Position numbers and translations under genes: made by a program. From contig DCJC01000011.1 of the NCBI GenBank assembly GCA_002317355.1, positions 1 to 51,918 of the forward strand: DNA of 51,918 nt, written 5' to 3'. The notes under the pieces are model-generated. The model worked only from the letters and a program-made list of their open reading frames with translations. It did not search any database and had not been told where the DNA came from. Origin of the DNA: Prevotellaceae bacterium UBA1710. GTDB taxonomy: Bacteria > Bacteroidota > Bacteroidia > Bacteroidales > Bacteroidaceae. Positions 41,998 to 49,421 of the stretch are shown in pieces. Each line of letters opens with the position of its first letter. The first letter of the stretch is position 1.

Positions 41998-42307
41998 AAA
42001 GTCTTTCACCCACAAGGGCTTGTATGGCATTCTCGTCCTGCTGGCAGACTTGCACAAGCAACTGATCTCCGGCATTTATCCTTATATCGGCGGTAGCCAT
42101 ACGCATTATCGTGCAATCATTCTGCAAGATACAGACAACCTTACAGTTACGATTTAGCAGAGTTTCGAGCTCTGCTATACTTTTTCCGCACACCCTCACA
42201 TTGCTCACCTTCAGGGTAAGCGTCACATTTTCTTCCTCACGCTTCATGCCTATCAGACTGCAAAGCAAATCACGGCACTTCTGTATGTATTTCTTGTTCT
42301 CATTCAT
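41996..42307 (-). CDS. Stand-alone TrkA-C (RCK_C) domain protein
   Basis: A 103-aa protein. The part from about residue 28 (VTLTLKVSNVRVCGKSIAEL) to the end (INAGDQLLVQVCQQDENAI) fits a TrkA-C domain, with the typical V-G-KSI start, the IL-R-like middle and the GDxLxV strand. Such domains usually sit inside or behind transporters (TrkA, AspT, DASS relatives). Here it stands alone with its own promoter. It may bind a small ligand and regulate a transporter, possibly the nearby DASS protein, or be the remnant of an AspT-type antiporter. There is no membrane segment. Confidence 0.7.
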   Translation of the reverse strand: MNENKKYIQKCRDLLCSLIGMKREEENVTLTLKVSNVRVCGKSIAELETLLNRNCKVVCILQNDCTIMRMATADIRINAGDQLLVQVCQQDENAIQALVGERL

Positions 42308-42327
42308 GACTATATATGTTTTAAGTG

Positions 42328-42335
42328 CAAAGATA
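42328..42335 (-). promoter_or_regulatory. -7 box of the TrkA-C gene
   Basis: TATCTTTG on the minus strand; start near 42322 and a leader of about 15 bases. Confidence 0.65.
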
Positions 42336-42479
42336 TTTCATTTTCTCTGCACGAAAGTCACATCGTGATAGATGCTTACCATCATAACAATCGCCAAAAA
42401 CGATAACTTAGGAATGTATCAATAATAGTACTATTTATAAAATCAATAGCCAGTTCAAACGTGTATCCGAAAATGTATG

Positions 42480-42487
42480 TAACTTTG
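42480..42487 (+). promoter_or_regulatory. -7 box of the 78-aa membrane protein gene
   Basis: TAACTTTG; start near 42493, about 22 bases before the ATG at 42515. The box position excludes the longer frame from 42461. Confidence 0.6.
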
Positions 42488-42514
42488 CACTCCGAAATCA
42501 GAAACAAAAAAACA

Positions 42515-42751
42515 ATGAATACATTTATTCTTTCTGCAATGGGTTCAAATTCGCATTTTGTCGTGGCATTTTTCGGCACAGTCATCGCTTTCGCATTCCT
42601 CCTAAATGCTTATTATAAAATAAAGGAGTTCAATAAGCACCGCACAAAGATTTGGTTCGATAATGATACGGTCATCGTAAGTGATGAGAATGCTCATGTC
42701 CACTCTCGTAATATGACGGAGATGAAGACAGAACAACAGAAAGACCTTTGA
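42515..42751 (+). CDS. Small single-span membrane protein, unknown
   Basis: A 78-aa protein (MNTFILSAMGSNSHFVVAFF...). One hydrophobic helix lies at about residues 15-33, followed by a basic stretch (YYKIKEFNKHRTK) and a polar acidic tail with histidines. By the positive-inside rule the tail is cytoplasmic. I do not recognise the family. A Bacteroidetes-type -7 box directly upstream and the clear membrane helix support it as a real gene. A small hairpin (42813-42843) follows and may end its transcript. Confidence 0.6.
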   Translation: MNTFILSAMGSNSHFVVAFFGTVIAFAFLLNAYYKIKEFNKHRTKIWFDNDTVIVSDENAHVHSRNMTEMKTEQQKDL

Positions 42752-42812
42752 TGTTTTGAAATTCCCCACCTTATCAATTTCCGCATCATTGCAAGACATT
42801 GAACACTTTTTC

Positions 42813-42843
42813 TTATAATCCACCCAGTCCTTGGGTATTATAA
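42813..42843 (+). terminator. Hairpin after the small membrane protein gene
   Basis: TTATAAT / ATTATAA (42813-42819 with 42837-42843) with an inner ACCCA/TGGGT pair and a two-base bulge. It is weak evidence of a terminator. Confidence 0.4.
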
Positions 42844-42930
42844 AAGTTTGTCACCTCTAACACACAAAACATTCTTTTGTGGCAAACTGAAATAATACTA
42901 CTCTATGGACGGGTGGATTTCGTGTTTTAT

Positions 42931-43231
42931 TTAACGTGAGTTCGACGAATTCTAATCTTTTGGCATCAGACAAATCTGGGGGGATTTGCGAGCCCCGAAG
43001 CGGGCGACACCTAATAGGGCGGTGCGTTAGCGCCGTTATTAGGGTGATGTGATTGATGAGCGCCATCGGTGCGACATCTAAAAACTGGTTGATATAATAG
43101 GTGTCGGACTTCTTCGCCTAGTCTCAGGCGAGCAAGCTCGGAGTCCAGCCCTCATGGACTGCCATTTTAGGTGACGCCCGCTTCGGGGCTCATCAATCAA
43201 GCGACTAACAAATTCGTCGAACTCACGTTAA
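42931..43231. mobile_element. 301-bp element with 21-bp terminal inverted repeats (MITE-like)
   Basis: Perfect 21-bp inverted repeats (42931-42951 and 43211-43231) begin TTAACGTGAGTTCGACG. Inside, a second, GC-rich pair is complementary: GAGCCCCGAAGCGGGCG (from about 42990) with CGCCCGCTTCGGGGCTC (about 43174-43190). The flanks show a possible 4-bp duplication (TTAT on both sides). There is no transposase, and the only open frame inside looks spurious. It looks like a non-autonomous transposable element or a large structured RNA. It sits in the 946-base gene-free gap before the ammonium transporter. Confidence 0.65.
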
Positions 43232-43266
43232 TTATCAATTATCAATTCCTGCATGAATAATGCAGG
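43230..43266. repeat. 7-bp periodic element with CCTGCA hairpin, copy H
   Basis: AATT at 43230, 43237 and 43244 (exactly 7 apart), then CCTGCATGAATAATGCAGG (43248-43266). This is the reverse complement of the start of copies E (14931) and F (16683). It directly abuts the 301-bp element. Confidence 0.75.
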
Positions 43267-43302
43267 ATAATACTATTTGAGGCCGCAGTTTCTTCATCAC
43301 TT

Positions 43303-43399
43303 CCCCATCGTTAGTCCATCACATCTCCATCGAAACGATGGACCAGCGATGGAGTAGCGATGGAGTAGCGATGGAGTATCTTCGGAGGAAGAGCGATGA
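43303..43399. repeat. 11-bp periodic inverted array
   Basis: CCATC occurs at 43305, 43316 and 43327; its complement GATGG at 43337, 43348, 43359 and 43370. Every step is exactly 11 bases, and the centre is GAAAC. The folded form would be 5-bp stems separated by 6-base internal loops. The unit GCGATGGAGTA is repeated three times without change. Confidence 0.8.
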
Positions 43400-43605
43400 A
43401 AATAAGGAGTCAGAAGGCTCCTTTTTTGCGTTAAAACCATGATGAGAGAAAGAAAATGAAAGGGAAGTTATAAAATGTAAGCAAAACACGAGATTATTAT
43501 TACAATCTGTAAGTTAACAGCAAGTATTACAATACAATATGTTACAGCTACTCAAAATCAAATTACTTTTTGATAGTAATCATTGCAAGAATGTGACATT
43601 TTGTA

Positions 43606-43613
43606 TAACTTTG
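43606..43613 (+). promoter_or_regulatory. -7 box of the ammonium transporter gene
   Basis: TAACTTTG, with an ATTG box at 43582-43585 (20-base spacer). Start near 43619 and a leader of about 80 bases. Confidence 0.65.
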
Positions 43614-43697
43614 CACTCGATTTCAGGACAAAACGTAAGTAATCATGCATAAAAATAAGAAACAGTAAACTTAACACAAATAAAAGAGAAACAAATT

Positions 43698-45074
43698 ATG
43701 AAAAAGCGTTGGATTATCCTCATGACCATGATGGTCATCATCGCCATTGGCGGTTTGTTCGCCGGTGAGCCTTCGTTCGAATGCGACATGTCGAAAATTG
43801 ATGGAGCTGATGTTGCTTGGCTCATCACAGCTACGATCTTCGTGCTGATGATGACTCCAGGACTTTCGTTCTTCTACGGTGGTATGGTAGGCGCACGAAA
43901 CGTCATCTCTACCATGTTGCAGAGTTTTATTGCCATGGGACTTATCTCCGTGCTCTGGGTGGCATTCGGATTCAGTCTTGCCTTCGGTGATGACATTGGT
44001 GGCGTGCTTGGAAATCCATTCACTTTCCTTATGTTCCAGAATGTAGGAGCTGACACCTATACCACTCCTACAGGTCACATCATGGGTGGTGCTTCTATCC
44101 CTTTGGCACTCTTCGCATTGTTCCAGATGAAGTTCGCCATCATCACCCCTTCACTTATCACAGGTTCTTTCGCAGAGCGCGTACGCTTCTCAGGCTACCT
44201 CTGGTTCATGCTCTTCTTCTTCGTGGTGATCTATTGTCCACTTGCACACATGACATGGCATCCAGACGGATTGTTCCTCAAATGGGGTGTAGTTGACTTC
44301 GCCGGTGGTATCGTTGTACACGCATCATCTGGTGTAGCAGCACTTGCAGGAGCTATCTTCCTTGGTCGCAGACGCAGTTCTACACGCAGCTCAGAGCCTG
44401 CTAACATCCCATTCGTTCTTCTCGGTGCAGCTATGCTCTGGTTGGGTTGGTTCGGCTTCAACGCTGGTAGCTCACTCCACGCTGACGGTCAGGCAGTTAA
44501 GGCATTCCTCAACACAACTACAGCTTCAGGTGTAGCTATGATGACATGGATCTTCTTCGACTGCCTCAGAGGTCGTAAGCCAAGCGCTATGGGTGCTGCA
44601 ATCGGCTGTGTAGTAGGTCTTGTAGCAATCACTCCATCAGCAGGTTACGTAACAGTAGGTCAGAGTATCTTCATCTCATTCGTAATCACACTCATCTGTA
44701 ACACAGCAGTTTATTGGGGCAGCAAGAGCGGTGTTGATGATGCACTCGACGTATTCCCAACACACGGAACAGGTGGTATCTTCGGTACAGTATTGACAGG
44801 TATCTTCATTCAGGAAGGTCTTATCGCTGGTACATGGGAAGGCTTCGTAGTATTCCTCTACCATCTCCTCGCACTCGTAGTGGTAATCGTCTATACATTC
44901 ATCATGAGTTACTTCGGTTACTGGCTCATCGACCACTTCATCCCAATGCGTGTCAGCGAGAAGAGTGAGCACATCGGACTTGATATCTCTCAGCACGATG
45001 AGCACTACGGTCTTGCACACGTTGCAGAGCGCGAGATTGCAGAGTACTCTGAGTACGAGCAGAGCAAGAAGTAA
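43698..45074 (+). CDS. amt: Ammonium transporter (Amt family)
   Basis: A 458-aa channel for ammonium in the inner membrane. The first hydrophobic segment is probably a cleaved signal. The Amt signature follows: DVAWLITATIFVLMMTPGLSFFYGGMV, then the twin pore histidines in VVHASSGVAALAGA and FPTHGTGGIFGTV, and about 11 membrane helices. The C-terminal tail (HIGLDISQHDEHYG) is the region that usually meets a PII protein. No glnB/glnK gene lies next to it in this window, unlike many bacteria. It is transcribed alone and has a strong terminator. Confidence 0.95.
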   Translation: MKKRWIILMTMMVIIAIGGLFAGEPSFECDMSKIDGADVAWLITATIFVLMMTPGLSFFYGGMVGARNVISTMLQSFIAMGLISVLWVAFGFSLAFGDDIGGVLGNPFTFLMFQNVGADTYTTPTGHIMGGASIPLALFALFQMKFAIITPSLITGSFAERVRFSGYLWFMLFFFVVIYCPLAHMTWHPDGLFLKWGVVDFAGGIVVHASSGVAALAGAIFLGRRRSSTRSSEPANIPFVLLGAAMLWLGWFGFNAGSSLHADGQAVKAFLNTTTASGVAMMTWIFFDCLRGRKPSAMGAAIGCVVGLVAITPSAGYVTVGQSIFISFVITLICNTAVYWGSKSGVDDALDVFPTHGTGGIFGTVLTGIFIQEGLIAGTWEGFVVFLYHLLALVVVIVYTFIMSYFGYWLIDHFIPMRVSEKSEHIGLDISQHDEHYGLAHVAEREIAEYSEYEQSKK

Positions 45075-45093
45075 AGGTCTGGAAATCGGAACA

Positions 45094-45141
45094 TCGAGAT
45101 ATCGACAATTCGAATTCTCGAAAGCTCGAAAACTCGATAAA
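45094..45141. repeat. 8-bp periodic TCGA array
   Basis: The palindrome TCGA occurs six times at exactly 8-base spacing: 45094, 45102, 45110, 45118, 45126 and 45134. The four bases between them vary. It lies just past the amt stop and before its terminator. Confidence 0.75.
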
Positions 45142-45221
45142 TCACTAAGCCAAACAAAGTCAAAGAGCCAACTAATATCTGGCTCAGGGAATGACAACCA
45201 AACACATAATACCCTCTTTTC

Positions 45222-45255
45222 AAACCACCGTCGCGAAATGCGACGGTGGTTTTTG
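45222..45255 (+). terminator. Terminator of amt
   Basis: Perfect 13-bp stem AAACCACCGTCGC / GCGACGGTGGTTT (45222-45234 with 45240-45252), loop GAAAT, then T-rich. The 5' A-run also suits a leftward terminator. Confidence 0.88.
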
Positions 45256-45295
45256 TGTATCAAGGAGCGTTTTTGTCACTTTTCAACGAAAAGAT

Positions 45296-45326
45296 TTTGA
45301 ATTATCATAGAATTTTACTAATTTTG
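45296..45326 (+). promoter_or_regulatory. purL promoter
   Basis: TTTG (45296-45299), 19-base spacer, TAATTTTG (45319-45326). Start near 45332. The leader of about 100 bases contains a small CTCTC/GAGAG hairpin and a GAAACTCC/GGGGGTTC pairing. It does not match a purine riboswitch that I know. Confidence 0.7.
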
Positions 45327-45430
45327 CACCATATTAGCGACTCTCTAAAGAGAGAAGCGCGAGAAACTCCTGAAATCGGGGGTTCTATTCAAGGCAGAAA
45401 ACTTAAAATATCAACAATAAAAACAATCGT

Positions 45431-48400
45431 ATGATTCTTTTTTTTAAGACCCCATCACAGAACATCATCGCTACTCAGGTAGATCATAACCTCAGTCAGG
45501 ATGAAGTAAATGAACTTTGTTGGCTTTACGGTAACGCATCTGTTGTAGATGCAGAGTCTTTGGACGGCTACTATGTTGGTCCACGCCGTGAGATGATTAC
45601 TCCTTGGAGTACAAATGCTGTTGAGATTACCCAGAACATGGCTCTCAAGGGCATTTCTCGTATTGAGGAGTACTTCCCTGTTTCTTCTATGGACGCAGAG
45701 CACGACCCAATGCTCCAGCGCATGTACGACGGACTCAACCAGGGCATCTTCACCGTAAACATCGAGCCAGAGCCAATCAAGCACGTTGATAACCTCGAGG
45801 CTTACAACGAGCAGGAGGGTCTTGCCCTTTCAAAGGAAGAGATCGACTACCTCCACAAGGTTGAGGGACAGCTCGGTCGCCCACTTACCGACTCTGAGAT
45901 CTTCGGTTTCGCACAGATCAACTCAGAGCATTGCCGTCACAAGATCTTCGGCGGTACATTCATCATCGACGGCGAAGAGAAGGAGTCAAGCCTCTTCCAG
46001 ATGATTAAGAAGACAACAAACGAGAATCCAAACAAGATTCTCTCTGCATACAAGGACAACGTTGCATTCTCTGCAGGTCCTGAGATTGAGCAGTTCTCTC
46101 CAGCTGACCACTCACAGCCAGACCTCTATCAGATCAAGAAGGTTAAGTCAGTTATCTCTCTCAAGGCTGAGACTCACAACTTCCCAACAACCGTAGAGCC
46201 ATTCAATGGTGCCGCTACAGGTACTGGTGGTGAGATTCGTGACCGTATGGGTGGTGGTGTAGGTTCATGGCCTATCGCTGGTACTGCTGTCTATATGACT
46301 TCTTACCCACGTAAGAACGAGACTGACCCAGTAGTGAGCAACCTCCCAGCTAACACTCCACAGTGGAGTACTGAGGATAACTGCCAGGGTTGGGAGAAGA
46401 TTCTTCCTGTACGCCAGTGGCTCTATCAGACACCAGAGCAGATCCTCATCAAGGCTTCTAACGGTGCTTCTGACTTCGGTAACAAGTTCGGTCAGCCTCT
46501 GATCTGCGGTTCTGTACTCACATTCGAGCACAACGAGAACGAGGAGCAGTACGCATACGATAAGGTTATCATGCTTGCTGGTGGTGTTGGTTATGGTATC
46601 CAGCGCGATTGCCTCAAGGGCGAGCCACAGCCAGGCAACAAGGTTGTTGTCATGGGTGGTGAGAACTACCGCATCGGTCTTGGTGGTGGTTCTGTATCTT
46701 CTGTAGAGACAGGTCGCTACTCAAGCGGTATCGAGCTCAACGCTGTTCAGCGTGCTAACCCTGAGATGCAGAAGCGTGCATACAACGTTATCCGTGCTCT
46801 CGGTGAGGAAGATTCTAACCCAGTTGTTTCTATCCACGACCACGGTTCAGCAGGTCACGTAAACTGTCTCTCTGAGCTCGTTGAGGAGTGTGGTGGTCTT
46901 ATCCACATGGATAAGCTCCCTGTAGGCGATAAGACTCTATCTGCTAAGGAAATCATCGCAAACGAGTCACAGGAGCGTATGGGCTTGCTCATCGACGAGT
47001 CTGCTATCGAGCATGTTCAGAAGATTGCTGATCGTGAGCGCGCTCCAATGTACACCGTTGGTGAGACAACAGGCGACCACCGCTTCGCATTCGAGCAGGC
47101 TGATGGCGTTCGTCCATTCGACCTCGCTGTAGAGCAGATGTTCGGTAGCTCTCCAAAGACTATCATGGAGGACAAGACCGTTAAGCGTACATACGATGTA
47201 GTTTCTTACGACCTCTCAGGTCTTTCAAATAAGTCAACTCTCAACGCTCAGCTCGTTGACTACCTTAAGAACGTTCTCCAGCTTGAGGCTGTTGCTTGTA
47301 AGGACTGGCTTACTAATAAGGTGGACCGTTGCGTAAGTGGTCGTGTAGCACGCCAGCAGTGTCAGGGTGAGCTTCAGTTGCCACTTTCTGACTGCGGTGC
47401 AGTAGCTCTCGACTACACAGGCACTAAGGGTATCGCAACCTCTCTCGGTCATGCTCCACAGGCTGCTCTCGCTGATCCAGCTGCAGGTTCTGTACTCGCT
47501 GTTGCTGAGTCACTCACAAACCTCGTATGGGCTCCTATGGCTGACGGTATGGACAGCATCTCTCTCTCAGCTAACTGGATGTGGCCTTGCCGCGCTCAGG
47601 AAGGTGAGGATGCACGACTCTACACAGCTGTAAAGGCACTCTCAGACTTCTGCTGCGAGCTCCAGATCAACGTACCAACAGGTAAGGACTCTCTCTCAAT
47701 GACTCAGAAGTATCCTGACGGAAAGAAGGTTATCGCTCCTGGTACTGTTATCGTTAGTGCTGGTGGTGAGGTTTCTGACATCAAGAAGGTTGTTTCTCCT
47801 GTCATCAAGGACGTTAAGGCATCACGCCTCTATCATATCGACTTCTCATTCGACGAACTCCAGCTCGGTGGTTCTGCATTCGCTCAGAGCCAGGGCAAGG
47901 TTGGTTCTGATGTTCCAACTGTCAAGAACGCTGAGTACTTCCGTGACGCATTCATGGCTGTTCAGCAGCTCGTCAACGAGGGTCTCATCCTTGCTGGTCA
48001 CGATATCTCTGCAGGTGGTCTCATCACTACCCTCCTCGAGATGTGCTTCGCAAACACTAAGGGCGGTCTTGCACTCGACCTCGACAAGATCAACGGTGAC
48101 GACATCGTTAAGGTACTCTTCGCTGAGAACCCAGGTATCGTTATTCAGGTTGCTGATGCTGATGCACCACGTGCTAAGAAGATTCTTGAGGATGCAGGTA
48201 TCGCATACGCTAAGATCGGTGTTCCTTCTGCTGAGCGCACTATCACTATCAAGCGTCACCAGAGCAATGCTCAGGTGCCAAACTCAGAACTTGCTAACCG
48301 TGAGCTCACTCTCGAGTTCGACATCGACGATCTCCGCGATGCATGGTACAAGACTTCATATCTCCTCGACCGTCGTCAGTCATTCAACGGTAAGGCTGCG

Positions 48401-49261
48401 GAGCGTTACCAGAACTACAAGAACGTGCCTCTCGAGTGCACATTCAAGGCTGACCAGCTCAAGCGCGTGGCTCGTCCAGAGGGCAAGCGCCCAGTAGCTG
48501 CTATCATCCGTGAGAAGGGTACTAACTCTGAACGCGAGATGGCTTACTCATTCTACATGGCTGGCTTCGATGTTAAGGACGTTACAATGACCGACCTCAT
48601 CACAGGCCGTGAGACTCTTGAGGAAGTTAACCTCGTAGCATTCTGCGGTGGTTTCTCTAACTCTGACGTTCTTGGTTCTGCTAAGGGATGGGCTGGTGCA
48701 TTCCTCTTCAACCCTAAGGCTAAGGAGGCTCTCGATAAGTTCTACGCTCGTAAGGACACCCTCTCTCTCGGTGTCTGCAACGGCTGTCAGTTGATGGTTG
48801 AGCTCGGTCTCCTGAACAACGACCACGCTGTTAGCAACGCTAAGGACTATGCTGAGATGCTTCACAACGACTCACACAAGTTCGAGTCAACATACGTTAC
48901 ACTCACCATCCCACAGAACGACTCTGTAATGCTCGGTAGTCTCTCTGGCGAGAAGATCGGCTGTTGGGTAGCTCACGGAGAGGGTAAGTTCAACCTCCCA
49001 CTCGCTGAGTCTGAGTACAACATCGCTGCTAAGTTCAACCACTCTGAGTATCCAGCAAACCCTAACGGTTCAAGCTACGACGTAGCTGCCATCGCAAGCA
49101 AGGATGGTCGTCACCTCGCTATCATGCCACACCCAGAGCGTACACAGTTCCCTTGGCAGTGTGGTTACTACCCAGAAGAGCGTCGTCTCTCTGATGAGGT
49201 AACACCATGGCACGAGGCATTCGTTAATGCTCGCCTCTGGATTGAGAAGAACATGAAGTAA
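45431..49261 (+). CDS. purL: Phosphoribosylformylglycinamidine synthase, large single-chain form
   Basis: A 1276-aa FGAM synthase that converts FGAR to FGAM with glutamine and ATP, the fourth step of purine synthesis. This is the large proteobacterial/eukaryotic type, with all domains in one chain. An N-terminal domain is followed by FAQINSEHCRHKIF (catalytic His region), two AIRS-like ATP-binding halves (TGTGGEIRDRMGGGVGSWP, IHDHGSAGHVNCLSE) and the C-terminal glutaminase. The glutaminase has Cys1116 in GVCNGCQLM and the HPERTQFPWQ motif. Nothing is missing. Codon use is strongly biased, suggesting high expression. Confidence 0.97.
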   Translation: MILFFKTPSQNIIATQVDHNLSQDEVNELCWLYGNASVVDAESLDGYYVGPRREMITPWSTNAVEITQNMALKGISRIEEYFPVSSMDAEHDPMLQRMYDGLNQGIFTVNIEPEPIKHVDNLEAYNEQEGLALSKEEIDYLHKVEGQLGRPLTDSEIFGFAQINSEHCRHKIFGGTFIIDGEEKESSLFQMIKKTTNENPNKILSAYKDNVAFSAGPEIEQFSPADHSQPDLYQIKKVKSVISLKAETHNFPTTVEPFNGAATGTGGEIRDRMGGGVGSWPIAGTAVYMTSYPRKNETDPVVSNLPANTPQWSTEDNCQGWEKILPVRQWLYQTPEQILIKASNGASDFGNKFGQPLICGSVLTFEHNENEEQYAYDKVIMLAGGVGYGIQRDCLKGEPQPGNKVVVMGGENYRIGLGGGSVSSVETGRYSSGIELNAVQRANPEMQKRAYNVIRALGEEDSNPVVSIHDHGSAGHVNCLSELVEECGGLIHMDKLPVGDKTLSAKEIIANESQERMGLLIDESAIEHVQKIADRERAPMYTVGETTGDHRFAFEQADGVRPFDLAVEQMFGSSPKTIMEDKTVKRTYDVVSYDLSGLSNKSTLNAQLVDYLKNVLQLEAVACKDWLTNKVDRCVSGRVARQQCQGELQLPLSDCGAVALDYTGTKGIATSLGHAPQAALADPAAGSVLAVAESLTNLVWAPMADGMDSISLSANWMWPCRAQEGEDARLYTAVKALSDFCCELQINVPTGKDSLSMTQKYPDGKKVIAPGTVIVSAGGEVSDIKKVVSPVIKDVKASRLYHIDFSFDELQLGGSAFAQSQGKVGSDVPTVKNAEYFRDAFMAVQQLVNEGLILAGHDISAGGLITTLLEMCFANTKGGLALDLDKINGDDIVKVLFAENPGIVIQVADADAPRAKKILEDAGIAYAKIGVPSAERTITIKRHQSNAQVPNSELANRELTLEFDIDDLRDAWYKTSYLLDRRQSFNGKAAERYQNYKNVPLECTFKADQLKRVARPEGKRPVAAIIREKGTNSEREMAYSFYMAGFDVKDVTMTDLITGRETLEEVNLVAFCGGFSNSDVLGSAKGWAGAFLFNPKAKEALDKFYARKDTLSLGVCNGCQLMVELGLLNNDHAVSNAKDYAEMLHNDSHKFESTYVTLTIPQNDSVMLGSLSGEKIGCWVAHGEGKFNLPLAESEYNIAAKFNHSEYPANPNGSSYDVAAIASKDGRHLAIMPHPERTQFPWQCGYYPEERRLSDEVTPWHEAFVNARLWIEKNMK

Positions 49262-49270
49262 TCGCTTCTT

Positions 49271-49410
49271 TGAAGTGTAAAGTATAAAGTGTAAGGTGTA
49301 ATGTATATGGTATAAGGCGAAAGCACCTTTACACTTTAATGAACAACCATAAAAATTACGAATTATGAGTTATGGGGAGAGCCCTGTAATTTGTAATTCG
49401 TAATTTATTA
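49271..49410. repeat. Two 7-bp periodic inverted elements in tandem
   Basis: The first has GTAA-type units at 49277, 49284 (degenerate), 49291 and 49298 and the complementary CACCTTTACACTTT at 49322-49338. The second pairs AAATTACGAATTA (49354-49366) with the TAATTCGTAATTT arm near 49395-49408 around a GGGGAGAGCCC core. They lie between purL and the DUF6057 gene. Confidence 0.7.
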
Positions 49411-49421
49411 ATACATGAAGA

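Noticed and set aside
42857..43066. Open frame of 69 codons on the minus strand
   Set aside because: It overlaps the end of the 301-bp inverted-repeat element and reads through its terminal repeat, so it is a translation of repeat DNA.
45332..45430. Purine riboswitch in the purL leader
   Set aside because: The conserved purine-aptamer core and the two kissing loops are not visible; only small hairpins.
47757..48497. 246-codon Ser/Arg-rich frame inside purL
   Set aside because: Out-of-frame shadow of strongly biased purL codons.
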